64,000 bases of DNA, from NCBI GenBank assembly GCA_003996215.1, contig QJPP01000831.1:62001-126000 (forward strand). The letters run 5' to 3'. Shown here piece after piece: positions 1 through 11,799 of the stretch. Both the position numbers and the translations under genes were made by a program. The notes below the pieces were generated by a model. The model saw only the letters and a list, made by a program, of their open reading frames with translations. It was not told the origin of the DNA and did no database searches. The stretch comes from Jaltomata sinuosa. Its lineage: Eukaryota; Streptophyta; Magnoliopsida; Solanales; Solanaceae. Numbering within the stretch: position 1 is the first letter of the stretch; each line of letters begins with the position of its first letter.

Positions 1-2200
1 ATTAGAACTCGACTGAAATTTTTGCACACCATGGTTATGAAGTGTATGAATGAACACCCTGCGTTGATGAAGAAACTTCCAAACTATAGAACAAACAAAG
101 CCAACCTCACTGAACTGGACCAAATCTGAATCAACTACAAACGAATAAACCAGGGCAACCTGCCCAAAAGACCCAAACTAAACTAAGACCCTGCGAGGAG
201 TGTGGTAAGCCTACCACGAGGTTCAAAATCACCAGCTAAGCTCCAATCTCTAAGAATACTCAAGCACCATTTGGATTTGAAATCGCCTTATAATTCTCAC
301 CTCGAAAAGAAGTCCACCATAAATGAATACCAAGTCAGGAGACCCCGTAGGCAAGGGAAAGGGTGTCTAAAGTTTAAGGCCACCACTTAGTTGTAGAAAT
401 CTTACATAAACCATCAACTCACCTCTTTGGCTCGAATCGACACCTCTACTGCATCAACACTCCAACTAACCATCCTGAAGCATACCACCTATCAAATTTC
501 TAGTCCATACTGGATGAGTCTAACCAACACTAAAACCCAACATAAAAGACAACCCTAATAGAATCAACCAAACAAGCTTCCAAACTCTCGGCAAATAAAG
601 GATGACCATCAGTCTCAAAGTACCATTAGGACCCAAAATAGCCTCACTAGTCTTAGTCTGCATAATCTGACCACGTATAACACACCACCGCTGATTCTCA
701 AACTTACGCCACTAAATCTGCTCAACCAAGGAGGAATGGACCTCGCACTGACAAGAACACCGCTGAAATCTGAAATGTCTAGCATGATCTACTGGTTATC
801 CAAGGATGGGATGTCCTAGGCTAACTACCATTCCAAAACCAAAATAGAGAAGCCAAGTTGCCTGCACCCTTTGCCTTTCGGCACAAGGATGCCGTAATCA
901 AGGAGAAGCTTCCACAAACCATATGTTGTAACCTGCCAGCCCAAAATTCTGAAACCCAATTTCTGTTTTACTAACCACTGCCTCTATCGAACCCATATGC
1001 TGCCAATGGAACCTTAGGAACCGAAGTCAACCAAGCTTTGAATATGCAAGTTTCCCAATACGTAGATGGTACTGAACCTCAAACCAATTGAAGGAAAAAC
1101 CATTGCAATCCATAGTCGATTGAATCAAGTCACTAACACACAACCCAAAGCAACCCTCAATCGTCACCTCAGTCAGCTACTAGAACATATATGAATTAAC
1201 AAGGAGTCATCTCACTCCTTTTCCAACTAAATCGAACCTTTCCTTAGCATATATTGAACTTTATGATATCTTCCCAATAAAACCTAGAGCCATTCCCTTA
1301 GCTTCCACCTCTATATTTGTCAGAACTCAATAAGGCAGGAGAAGAATGGGACAAATGCCCAACTTAACCAAAAAACTATGAACACCACTCAACCACGATG
1401 CTGCAGTCAATACTCAGCCAAAATGCTAAAGTCCAACACTCGACCACGGTGCCATAATAAAAGCTCAACCAGAGTACCATGGTCGAAACTCATTCCAACT
1501 GGGACTGTCGAGAACAAGGAGACAACCCAACAAGATAAGAAACTGAAGGAAACCAACCCATGCTTGCTAGCATAACCAACACCTCTCAACCTAAGGCAAA
1601 GGCTTGAACTCTAGCACCGCCACCGGTAATACCAAACTAACACCAGGATTTCTAGCAAATGCTAGATAACAGCCTAGGTAACAATAATCTAGGACCGCTA
1701 GGTAAGGAAGACTCCAACCCAGTCGAGAACCAAGACAAGCTGGGAACAAGACCCACCAGAAAAGACTAACGAGAACTACCCACGAGCTACAACTCTGGGT
1801 AAACACCTATCAAGGGTAAATCTACACCATCCACTACTAAGGAATAATCTACCATGAAAATACACGCATAAACACTATACTCAAGTAGTCAAACAACTAA
1901 ACAAGCAGCAGGTAGGAATAAAAGCAAATCTATAAAAGAAGGGACAAAATCACACGCGAACAGTACTATCACTAGCCAAAGGCAACAAAAACCTTACATG
2001 GAGTAATGATATCAAAAACCTCTACCTCTGGCCCACCAAGAAGAGCATCGAACTGATGGGTTCTAACTCGGGACTGAGAAGTCAATGCTGAAGGCTCGAT
2101 CATCCCTTGCCGGGGATAATTTCGAACATAGTGACCAACCACTCCATAACCATAGCAACCCTAGGAAACCTCACTCTGATGCACGGTGCCTGAAAACTCT
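1..2200 (-). other. Noncoding internal region of the family A element
   Basis: No ORF here resembles a protein family. The stretch aligns by eye with the plus-strand copy: for example, the block at about 1760-1870 corresponds inverted to about 13100-13220, and 55-220 corresponds to about 14420-14570. Conservation of noncoding sequence between two separate insertions means the loss of pol happened before both insertions. Confidence 0.65.
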
Positions 2201-3156
2201 GGACGGATATCTGAACTACCTGGCTGAAAGCCATCTCACCATATGGGGACCACCCCTACTACCTTGTGCACCACCTTTAGCTGGTGGTGTTGGAGCCCTG
2301 GGGGCCTGAACCATCCAATCACGTTGCCTAGGGTGCTGCACTGAAGGGAAATCTCTAGCAAAGTGGCCTATCTTGCCACAATCAAAATAACTCCGGCTGA
2401 CTCTGCCGTAAAGACTTGGCTAAATCCGAATGACTACCATGAATTATGGGACCTAAATGAGTACCTCGTGAAGCTGGAACACAGATGGGTGGAACTCTCT
2501 GAATCTAGGACAATTCCTAGCAAGGTGTCCCTGCTCACCACAAGTATAACAACCCCTACAAGAAGCACCTCGATGAGAGAATCCGGCTAAACCTGACTGT
2601 CCACCACGACCTACATGCTCTGAACGCAAACCCCAAAAACTGCCTGACAGTGACGCCTCTTACCGCTACCTCCTTATGCCTCATGACACAACCCTTCAAT
2701 AGCCCAAGCATGTTCAAACATCTGAAGGAAGGTAGTCCTAACTATAACCAAGTGCTCAGTCGCCATACAGAGTGGTGAAATCAACCCTTCAACAAAGCTC
2801 TGAATTCTGTCAAACTCTATAGGCATAGTCCTAGAAGTACTTCTAACCATCTCGTGAAATCTTGCCTCATAGTATAATACCGACATACAACCCTGCTGAA
2901 GAACTGAAAGCTCAACCCTAGCTGAAGCACTGCTCAAAGAATCATGTACTGAAACACCCACTGGAGGACTCAGAGTCCTGGCCACAGTGTCCTGAATAAC
3001 TGGGGTAGACATGAATCCAATCGGAGGCTGGGCTGGTCCCACACCCCCTATCTGATGCAGTAAACTCTCACTCTGAAGTCCTGGCACTGACGTAAGCACT
3101 GAAGCAACAGGTACAGAAGCCTCGACACCACCCGCTGTCAAACTCGTCTTAGGCAT
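2200..3156 (-). pseudogene. Gag polyprotein remnant with CCHC zinc knuckles (family A)
   Basis: Gag forms the retrotransposon particle and packages the RNA. The reading starts at the ATG at 3156-3154 (MPKTSLTAGG), which lies one base after an acceptor-like pyrimidine-CAG. An upstream in-frame Met at 3180 is less likely. The central part (about 2680-2880) reads like the chromovirus gag core (RFHEMVRSTSRTMPIEFDRI). Two CCHC knuckles follow: an intact CYTCGEQGHLARNC near 2507-2551, and a second near 2340-2395 whose last Cys is Phe (FDCGKIGHFARDF). Stops and frame changes interrupt the region between about 2200 and 2670, so it is not translatable as one protein. No protease follows. Confidence 0.75.
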
Positions 3157-3175
3157 CCTGAGAAAGAATAAAACA
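3154..3175 (-). promoter_or_regulatory. 3' splice-acceptor-like site abutting the gag ATG
   Basis: On the minus strand a T-rich tract runs into TTCTTTCTCAG, then one G, then ATG (3156-3154). This fits a plant 3' splice site. The equivalent place in the plus-strand copy (about 11796-11812) keeps CCTTCTCAG although the ATG is lost there. Confidence 0.5.
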
Positions 3176-3349
3176 ACCAAAATTTGGAAGTCAATAGAGC
3201 CAGGAACGCATGATAACGAACCAAGAAGATGAAACTTTTCCTAACAATGCCCTGTAGTCTCTCGCATATTGGCTATGGATATCATCGTACCGATCTGCGA
3301 GACTCAATGTAGGCACTTGCTTCTGTACCATGACACCGGTGAACCTAGA

Positions 3350-3361
3350 GCTCTAATACTT
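3350..3361 (-). other. Primer-binding site, initiator-Met tRNA type (decayed)
   Basis: Directly inside the LTR end, the minus strand reads AAGTATTAGAGC, which matches the plant iMet consensus TGGTATCAGAGC at 9 of 12 positions. It is followed by TCTAGGTTCAC, as in the other family A copy. Confidence 0.7.
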
Positions 3362-3363
3362 AC

Positions 3364-6350
3364 TGTCACGACCCGATTTCTCAGGTCATGATGGCACCTA
3401 CAACCCCCCAGTAGGCAAACTAATCCCCGTAGCCCAGAGCGGTTAGTAATAGACTACTATCTAACCAATACGCACAATAAGGAAAAATAAGCAGAAGCAC
3501 AAAGTAAAGATAGGACAAAGCGAAAGCAATAACCCGAAATATATACATAAAGAAACTACACCAACCCTAAGACTTGGTATCGATAATATAAAAGCTTCTA
3601 ATAGAATACAAGTGCTAGAAGTAACAAAAGATAGAATACAACTGTCTCCGAATATACAAGAGTAACAGTACAAAAGATGATATATAGTCAGGCCTCAATC
3701 GTGAGGTGCTCACCATAGTCTCAGATATCCCCAAAAGCTACACGAGTCTCCAACGTGACCAATGACAAAAGCTCAACTAATAACTGCACCAAAAAGATGC
3801 AAAAGTTTAGTATAAGCACCAAGACAATGGGTACTCAGTAGGCATCATAGACCGACCGAGCGTAGAGAGATAATATATAAGTACTACATTACAGGAAAGT
3901 AAGAAAAAATACAGGGATCCACCTAAATCTAGTTATAAAACCAAAAAGGTAAAAAATCAAACCAATAAAAAGTAACAAATAACAGAATCAATCCAGGAAA
4001 CCAACAATCCAAGTGCACTCAAACCAATGCAGTGCGATGGGATATGATGTGATGTATGAGTGCATGATGATATAAGCCCAAAAATACATCATCAGACTAT
4101 GCATATATATATGAATAGTATAAACTCGGAAATACCTCATCGGACTATGCATATAAAAATAGGCACATAGGAGTGCATAATAGTATTAGCCAAAAAATAC
4201 CACATCAAACTATGCATATGAAAAGAGGTATAGTGGAGAAAAGATCTAGGAATACCCCTCGGACCGTCATGAAAGTAGTGTTATCCTTTTCCATTCAAAA
4301 ACCAGTGTTAAAAACCCAGTAAAACTCCATCAAAATCTGAAATCCATGAATATCATAAAATCCTCAAGTTTCCAACCAAAAGCCTCGAAAACGTTCCTTT
4401 CCATGCCGCAGGTATATAAATGCAATATGAATATGCATGTCCCGAAATCACAGAATATATCACACCACAAGGCAATTCAGGGCAAAGCATCCTCCAACCA
4501 AGGAAACTGACCTGGGACTCCGTCCAAATCCAAGCCATGGCCTCGGGTCCATAATTTACACACAACCAGTAAAAGCCAGAAATAATGAAAATATAACCAT
4601 GAAAACAACTAAAAGCATCTACTCTACCTCTAAAACCTCCTAAAAGCATACTAAGGATTCTACACTAGCCACAGTGATAATACAAGCTCTTACACTAAGG
4701 ATGACAATAATATTCCAAATCTAATATCTGAAATGGCCAATTTAATACATGTCACAAGATTTAAGCCTAATTATACCTATAATCCAACCTAACGTTCCAA
4801 TAACATATAAATATATATAATCTAACTATACTCAGTCTAGGAAGTAAACCATAATCTATCGGAAAGGCCGAGCACGTGCGCATAATCCATTCCACAAGAC
4901 TGGAGCCTATATCCCTCGAGGAGTATCTGCAAGCCACCACACTATCAAAATAAGAATCTACACATTAATATGAGACTAATGATACCCATATTGCTATAAT
5001 AATAGTCGGGTCGAATTTGGATCACAAATGGGCCCGTGGGCCCCATGACCCAAAATCGGAAATGTAAAACACACATGTGTTCCTTACCATCCTGGGGGAA
5101 CATGCTCAAAATTTGAGCATAAACGGACAACAATTGGGGCTCAAAATAGCCCGCTCGAGGTAAGAAATAAAGATGGAATTTCAAGGAATAAATCTGAAAA
5201 TTGGGCAAGAAAGCTTACCACAATACGAGAAATCATGCCAAGGAGGTAAATTGAGTGAGCCCACGATCATGCAATCACAAATGAGGTAGATTTTACAAGA
5301 ATCCCAAGCTTTTGAAAGTAAGCAACAATGGAGGATTTAAGAAAATAAGAGAAGAAAATGTTGGGGAAGAAGACTTACCAATTATCGAGGAAATATGGAT
5401 AATCAAAGAATAACAATTTCCCGAAGCTAGGAACTGATTTAGAGCAAATCAGAGAGTGATTTAGGTGCCTAAGAGTTGGGGGAGTTGAAGAAAATGGCTG
5501 GAAAAATGTAGAGGCTCAACTTAAATAGCTGCTGGAAAATACCCTTCGCGAACGCGACCACCCCTCCGCGAACACGATGAACAAAAATAGCATGAATGGA
5601 AATTACCCTTCGCAAATGTGGCCACCCCTCTGCGAACGCGATGAACAAAAAGGCCGATGACAACAACCAGCTGTCAAGAGTAGAGTTTTCACACTTTGGG
5701 TCCTCGAAAATGCATCCTGGGTCCCGCAAACACAAATGACCTGAGCTATTCGACTAGAAATGGCGTTCTAGATCCAATTGAATCAATGAAAATCCCATTG
5801 GAGGTTGATTCAATAAAAAGTGGGCCCCACGCCCAACATCAACCTTTAGCCAACTATTTTAAAAATGGAACCCATGGGCAAAATCAAGTCCGGAATCCTC
5901 GGGACCTGAACCAATGGTCCCTCTAGCCTAAACTCAAAATTCTGGAGCTAACAACGCTAGTGGAATTTTCATCCGAGGCTGTCTTCTCCGAATGTTGACC
6001 AAATTCAACCAAACAAGTCGAACTGGCCTGAGAACACAAAATGAGAGAGAATTCCGAGCTGAAAAGCTACCCGATCCTGTCCAAAGGTCCCTCTAGACCA
6101 AAGTTCACACTCCGGAGCTAACAGAACTGTCGAAATTTGATTCCGAGCATGTTCACCAAGAATGTTGACTGAAGTCAATGATTTTAAAAGCCTAAAGCTC
6201 TAAAACAAGGGATGACCAAAAAGACCAAACAAATGGCCTAGGCACCGAACTACCGGTCCTAACAAGCCATAAATGAATTGGGGCTGCTACAAGCAAGCTC
6301 CAACGGCATAAGAAAGGAAAAAAGCATAAATGATCGGAAGGGTCATAACA
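3364..6350 (-). repeat. 5' LTR of the partial family A element
   Basis: The LTR begins (minus strand) TGTTATGACCC at 6350 and ends TCGTGACA at 3364; length is 2987 bases. It is collinear with the plus-strand LTRs at 8116 and 15352 but about 0.5 kb shorter. I do not see the 68-bp tandem array of those LTRs here. Visible leader landmarks are a CG-rich cassette (5541-5648), a TATA-like box (5520-5528) and donor-like GTAAG sites (minus strand at 5378 and 5218). Short ORFs inside are fortuitous. Confidence 0.8.
5520..5648 (-). promoter_or_regulatory. LTR promoter module: CG-rich cassette plus TATA-like box
   Basis: The cassette at 5541-5648 repeats words of the type TTCGCGAACGCGA at least four times, separated by short CT-rich or AT-rich spacers. 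Immediately downstream on the minus strand is CTATTTAAG (5528-5520), a TATA-like box, followed by a pyrimidine-rich leader. Other family A LTRs have a cassette in this place but with different words. Confidence 0.5.
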
Positions 6351-6665
6351 TCAAGCAAGTCGATGAAATAGATTATTCAACATGATTGTTAGCAAATTCA
6401 TAATCCTAGATCGATTTTTACCATATTGATTATGTAAGAATCTACTCTTCGGCTGGTTAATTGTTCATTAGTTAACTTCTTTTTATTTCTATATTAGTTA
6501 ACCATAAATTCATCTTTGAGTTTTTATGCTTGAATAAATAATTCGCATTAGTTTAATTTAGTAAAATAGTTAATCGACAAGTCCTCGTGGGTATGATATC
6601 TAGACTCTCAATCCTATATTACTTGTACAACTGCGTACACTTGTGTGTGTGTTAGAACACAACAA
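6351..6665 (+). repeat. 3' part of an old Athila-like LTR
   Basis: An AT-rich stretch with a 'cctcgtgggtatgatatct' type segment near 6582-6602 and an end at ...aacaca next to a tRNA-Asp-like primer site. The 5' part was removed or displaced by the family A insertion ending at 6350. The assignment comes from position and layout and is not a strong sequence match. Confidence 0.45.
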
Positions 6666-6670
6666 ATTTT

Positions 6671-6688
6671 TAACGCCATTATCGGGTA
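6671..6688 (+). other. Decayed primer-binding site, tRNA-Asp type
   Basis: The 18 bases taacgccattatcgggta resemble the Athila-type site TGGCGCCGTTGCCGGGGA, the complement of plant tRNA-Asp. The changes are mostly G to A or C to T. The same type of site occurs less decayed at 45650-45667. Confidence 0.55.
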
Positions 6689-6742
6689 CTTAGAAATTAA
6701 CTGTTTATCTAGATTAGACTTTTTTTTTATTTAAGTTTTCTT

Positions 6743-6765
6743 GTATATATATATATATATATATT
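6743..6765. repeat. (TA)n microsatellite
   Basis: About eleven TA units in an AT-rich leader region. Confidence 0.9.
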
Positions 6766-6808
6766 ATGTGTAGATTTTTTAAAAATATTTTACTACTCTT
6801 TTTGACAT

Positions 6809-7620
6809 GGCATATTTGAAAGAGGATGAGTCAAATGTTGGTTACACATATTTTATTGATCCTTGTTTGATTTGTGAGGGAACCCCACCTATGTGAAAAA
6901 TGTTTAGGTGTTTGGATCTTACGAAAAAAGTGGTATGACCCTTCTAAATCCTATGATTGAAACTTTTGTAAATGGTATGGTGGTCAATATAAAAATTGTC
7001 CTATGTTTTATAACCCTTCCCTGAGCCCTTATTATGATGATTCTAATGACTCTTGTGCTTTTGATAGTATAGATCCTTGCAAAAAATTATTTGAGGAATA
7101 TAAGGGTCAGTTTATGAAAATTCTAGATGGGATATAACACTTCATAGAAGAATAGATGGAGCTCATTCAAGAGGTTGTCAGGTTTGGCGTGGATATTCAC
7201 AACTTTAAAAATGAGTTGAGTGCAAAGATTGATGCGTTTGACGCACAACAATTTAGTTATGAGTTGTGTGAGGAAGAAAAGATGCTAATAAGCCAACTTG
7301 AGGAACTAAGATTGGATGGCCAACTACTCGACCATACTTTTTTGATATTGTCACTGTTGAGAAAAGTACACTAGATTTATGTGCGGAAGTAGATAGTATT
7401 ATATTTAAAGACTCTAGTGTGTGTGAATATGAGGAGATAAATAGTAACACAATTCATGAGTTAGGACGTATTGGGCCTCATTCAAATCATTTTCCATATT
7501 TATGTTTATATAGTGAGATATTAATTAAGCCATCTGAGCCTATGGAAGAGTGTGAGGAGGAGGAACATTGTATCTATATTCTTGAATTTATTGTACCAAA
7601 ATCGGAGATTACATTCCTCA
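6809..7620 (+). pseudogene. Degenerate gag-like region of an Athila-like or LARD-type element
   Basis: An ATG at 6809 opens a reading MAYLKEDESNVGY that soon stops. Further fragments appear at 7156-7371 (FKNELSAKIDAFDAQQF, acidic and helical) and 7419-7622. No zinc knuckle or enzyme motif is visible. The position just 3' of a tRNA-Asp primer site suggests the 5' coding part of a non-autonomous Gypsy element. The coding sequence is cut at 7621 by the TIR element. Functional identity is uncertain. Confidence 0.4.
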
Positions 7621-8740
7621 CTTAGGGCATGTTTGAAAAGCCACCCTGAGAATTGGATTTTGTGTAATTAGGTGTAATTACACTGTTTGGTGGGCTAGGT
7701 AATGTCACGCCCCGAGACTACCCCCTAGACGTAACACGGTACCTGGGACTATAAGTACCCCAAGTTAACCCTTGGTTAAAGCATGACTTAAAAAACATAG
7801 ATAAACTTAACGGAAGCACTAAACTGAAGAGATAGATAGACTGAGTCATCAACAGCTCAAACATAACATAACATAATCTGAAACCCAAATACATAATCTC
7901 TACTATGTTCGAAAGCCTCTAAATTGAATAATGAGTTGCTGGGACAAGACCCCAGCTAACTCCAAATACTAACCGAAAACCATACAGATAGATAACTGAT
8001 ACTGATCCTTCAAGTAAGAAGACTCACTACTCAAAGCTGGGATATCGGCTAGCCTCTAGCCCCGAATCTGAGGACCCAAATCTGAATCTGCATTATCAAG
8101 AGGATGCAGTGCAGGTGTAATGATCCTTTCGATCATTTATGCATTTTTGCATTTCTTATACCGTTAGAGCTTGCATATAGCGACCCCAAGTCATTTTAGT
8201 CGTTCCTTGTTTTAGAGCTTTAGGCTTTTGAAATTATTGACTTCAGTCAACATTCTTGGTGAACGTACTTGGAATCAAATTTCGATAGTTCTATTAGCTC
8301 CAAAGTATAGACTTTGGTCTAACGGGACCTTTGGTCGGGATCCGAGAGCCTTGCAGCTTGGAATTCTCTCTCATTCTGTGTTTTTAGGCTAGTTGGGCTT
8401 TCTTGGTTGACTTTGGTCAATATTTGGAGAACACGGCCTTAGATGGAAATTCCGTCAGTGCCATTAGCTCTAGAATGCTGAGTTTGTGTTAGTTAGGTTG
8501 TTAGTTCGGGTCCCAGGTGAGTCAGGCTCATTTTGGATGATTGGTTGGCGTTAGCTAGTGTTGACTTGGGTCAACATTCATATGAGAAGACCTCTTATGG
8601 AAGTTTCATCAATTCTGTTGAGTCCGAAATATCGTTTCCACTCTAATAGCATTATTGGTTTTTGAGTATCGGGTCCCGATTGTGCCCAGAATGCCCCGTA
8701 GAAGTTTTTGTATGTTGCTGGTTTTTCTGCTCCTGGTGAC

Positions 8741-8890
8741 CTTCAGCGCGATCATGCTCCTGTAGTGTGATAGTGCTGGTCTGTGATTTTCCCTTCAGCG
8801 TGATCGCGCTCATGTAGCGTGATAGCGCTGGTCTGGGATCCTTCCTTCAGCGCGATCGTGCTCCTTTAGCGCGACCAACACGTATATAAT
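8741..8890 (+). promoter_or_regulatory. LTR promoter module: CG-rich cassette and TATA box
   Basis: Near-palindromic words of the type CAGCGCGATCGCGCT alternate with variants GTAGCGTGATAGCGCTGG through 8741-8880. TATATAAT follows at 8883-8890 and then a CT-rich leader. The promoter role is inferred from this order. Confidence 0.55.
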
Positions 8891-10261
8891 TCTTTTGCCT
8901 TCATTTTTCCCTCTTATTCCTCATACTTTTCCCAACTCTAAACTCCAAGTTCTCCTACCAAATTTCTCCCACCAGTCCTAAAGTTTGGAGAATCCATCAA
9001 ATTATTGGGAAATCTTGTTTCCTCGTGATTGGGTAAGTTCTTCCCCAAAATTTGTTTCTTCTCCATTTTTGCTACCACCATTTTTGTTGATTCTTAAAGC
9101 TTGGAATTACTTGTAGTAACTGCCCTCTTGAGCTTTGCATGATCGTGGATTCAAAGTTTCTCACCCTTGTCTTCTCGTTGTGGTAAGTATCTTTTGACTA
9201 ATTTCCGAATTTATTCCTTGAAATTCCTTCTTTAATCCTCTCTTGAGCAGGCTATTTTGGAGCCCCAATCGTGGTCCGTTTCTGCTCAAATTTTGAGCAT
9301 GTGCTCCCGGGATGGTAAGGAACACTTTGGTTTTTTTTATTTCAGTTTTAGGTTGTGAGGCCCACGGGCCCATTTGTGACCCAAATTTTGACCCAACTAT
9401 TTCTATAGCATTATGGGTATTGTTAGACTTGTTTTAACGTATAGATTATTGCATTGATAGTGGTTTCACAATTTGGAGTTTCTCGGAGTAGTTTAAGCCT
9501 AGACGACGCCATCCCAGTAGCTATTCGTCGGACGACAGGTAGGTTATGGCTTTCCCTACCTAGACTCTGCGTATATAGGCTACAACTGCATTAATTAGTA
9601 TCCTTGGGTGGGTTGTTTTAGGTTGGTACCCTAGACTGTGCCCATATTTTCTATTTGTTTATTTCATACGTTGATTTTAGTATTCGTGTAGTATTGTATA
9701 TTACCCTTGTGGTCCCGTGTGGCCTTATATTGATTCTGGAACATAGGTGGTGGTTATTTGGGAATGTCTGTGAGTCCCCGACATAAAGATATCCTTCTAG
9801 ATTGGTTATTATCTGTTGTAGAGCTGTTGAGCCTGTGCAGGGCCGGTAGGAATTGTTTGTGAGCCGTTGGGCTAACCTATTGTTTGCAAGCATATCATTC
9901 ATGCAAGGGTTTTCTGCATGTTTTACTACGGATTTGGCTTCAGGCCTACATACATGGTTTTTTAAACTTACATGGCCCCGAGGGCACATTTTCGGTAAAA
10001 GCATTATAAAATAGGTTTGAAACTGGTTTTTATGAAACCTCTCAGAGTAGGGAGGATATTACAATGATATTATCACTGGTTTCAATTCTGACACTAGGTT
10101 TGGCTGGGCCATAGCACTAGATATTATTTTCTATGGATTTAGACCTGGATACATGTTGGGCACCCTGTTTATGGATTTTGACACTTCATTACTGATTTAG
10201 ACCCGAAAACACTCCGGGCCTCCTTTATATCAGGTTTTTACTACTGGTTTTTCAAAAGGAA

Positions 10262-10612
10262 AGGAAAAGTACTGCTTTTATGCATTTGTTGATGAGCCAG
10301 ATGTTAAATTCCTGGTGCCCCGATACATTTATTTTGGGTTTACTTTTATGCACTTGTTAATAAGCTCGATGGTCGATTCCGGGTGCCCCGATGCATTTTT
10401 CTCGAGTTTTACCTTTATGCATTTGTTGATGAGCCAGATGTTAAATTCCTGGTTCCTCGATACATTTATTTTGGGTTTTTACTTTTGTGCACTTGTTGAT
10501 AAGCTCGATGGTTGATTCTGAGCCCCCTAATGCATTTTCTCGGGTTTTACCTTTATGCATTTATTGATGAGGCAGATGTTAAATTCCTGGTGCCCCATTG
10601 TACCGAACGCCG
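10262..10612 (+). repeat. 68-bp tandem array in the 5' LTR (five units)
   Basis: Units start at about 10291, 10359, 10428, 10498 and 10566, spaced 68-70 bases. They alternate between two variants, 'gatgagccagatg' and 'gataagctcgatgg', so the higher-order period is about 138 bases. Each unit contains a T-rich segment ending at a 'tgccccgatgcatt' type block. Confidence 0.85.
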
Positions 10613-11592
10613 GGTTTTTACTTTTATTCATTGTGCATCATATCATCCTTCGTTGCATTTCATTCTGTTGGTGTGTTCTTGGATGGGTTGGTTGTCTGGA
10701 TTGATTGTGTTGTTATCCCAGGGTTGTACTTGTGAGGTGATTTCCTATTTATGCTTACCTTGAAGTTGAATTTGTAATGTGAATTTCTTATGTGTGTTGG
10801 TTCCTTCTTGAATATGTTAAACTGCTTTCCTTCTTTTCCTTTTTACTTGAGGTTACTAGTATACCGCTATGTTCTCAACTTTCTTTCTTTATTTACATTG
10901 TTATGCAAGGATTCCAGGTGCGTTCTTCTTTCCTTCACCTATGATTCTGTGTATAATTATCTTATGTGCTAGCATGGTGTGCTTATAACTCTTGGTTGTC
11001 TATTCTCCATGCTAATTCCTTGTGCTTTCTGTATTGCTTCAGTGACTACTTTCTTGCTATCTGCTACTTACTGTTTTTATATCTTATATGCGCTCATTCG
11101 GGCGATGATGCCTACTGAGTACCTATTGTCTTGGTGCTCATACTATACTTCTGCATCTTTTTGGTGCATATATTAGTTGAGCTTTCACTGTTTATCGTGT
11201 TGGAGACTCGTGCATCTTTTAGACATTCGAGACTAGGGTGAGTGCCTGGCGGTCGGGGCTTGACCATATCTCATCTTTTGTACTATTACTCCTTGTATAT
11301 TTGGAGATAGTTGTACTTATCATTTTGTTAATTCTAGCACTTGTATTCTATTCAAAAGCTTCTGTACTGTCGATACCATGTCTTGGGATTGGTGTAGTTT
11401 CATTTTGTATATATATTTTGGTTATTGCTTCCGCTTTGTCTATCTTTATATTCTGCTTCTGCTTATTTTTGTTTATTGTGCGTATCGATTAGGTAGTAGC
11501 CCATTACTAATCATTTCGGGCTATGAGAATTGGTTCGCCTATTGAGGGGTTGTAGATTCCATCATGACCTGAGAAATCAGATCGTGACAACT

Positions 11593-11604
11593 TTGTATCA
11601 GAGC
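11593..11604 (+). other. Primer-binding site, initiator-Met tRNA type
   Basis: TTGTATCAGAGC lies four bases after the LTR end and matches the consensus TGGTATCAGAGC except at one position. Confidence 0.8.
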
Positions 11605-11799
11605 TCTAGGTTCACCAGTGTTGTGGTACAGAATGAACTGTCGAAGTAGAGTCTCATAGATTGGTACAATGATGACCGTATCCTATCTGCGGGAGGCTAC
11701 ATGGAATTGTTAGGAATAGTTTCATCTTCTTAGCTCCTTATTGTGCGTTCCTGGCTCTAATGACTTCTAAACTTTGATTGGTCCATTCCTTCTCAGCTT

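Larger units (their letters stand above)
1..6350 (-). mobile_element. Partial family A Gypsy LTR element (pol-less), 5' LTR and internal region
   Basis: Read on the minus strand this is a 5' LTR (6350 to 3364), a decayed initiator-Met primer site, a gag remnant and a long noncoding internal region that leaves the window at position 1. The internal part matches, in reverse complement, the plus-strand copy at 11590 to about 14640, including noncoding stretches, so both belong to one family. Neither copy shows protease, reverse transcriptase or integrase. The outer end is TG...CA on the minus strand, and the flanking 5 bases at 6351-6355 (tcaag) should be the target duplication. Family assignment rests on seen similarity; the Tekay-like origin of the gag is inferred. 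Confidence 0.8.
8116..11589 (+). repeat. 5' LTR of the family A element
   Basis: Order of visible landmarks: TGTAATGATCC start; CG-rich cassette 8741-8880; TATA box TATATAAT 8883-8890; pyrimidine-rich leader; donor-like GTAAGT at 9033 and 9183 and GTAAGG at 9314; 68-bp tandem array about 10262-10612; TCGTGACA end. ORFs at 10315-11492 are chance frames through the array and T-rich DNA. Confidence 0.85.

Noticed and set aside
7156..7374. 72-residue ORF as an independent small gene
   Set aside because: It lies in the 5' coding part of a decayed LTR element and has no own promoter or homology that I recognise.
8741..8880. CRISPR-like array (short repeats with short spacers)
   Set aside because: Words are degenerate palindromes with no constant repeat or unique spacers, inside a eukaryotic LTR.
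10315..11492. Series of hydrophobic ORFs (10315-10515, 10512-10763, 10790-10972, 10979-11176, 11238-11492) that look like membrane proteins
   Set aside because: They lie in T-rich LTR DNA and the 68-bp array, recur in shifted form in the 3' LTR, and have no domain or codon pattern of a gene.
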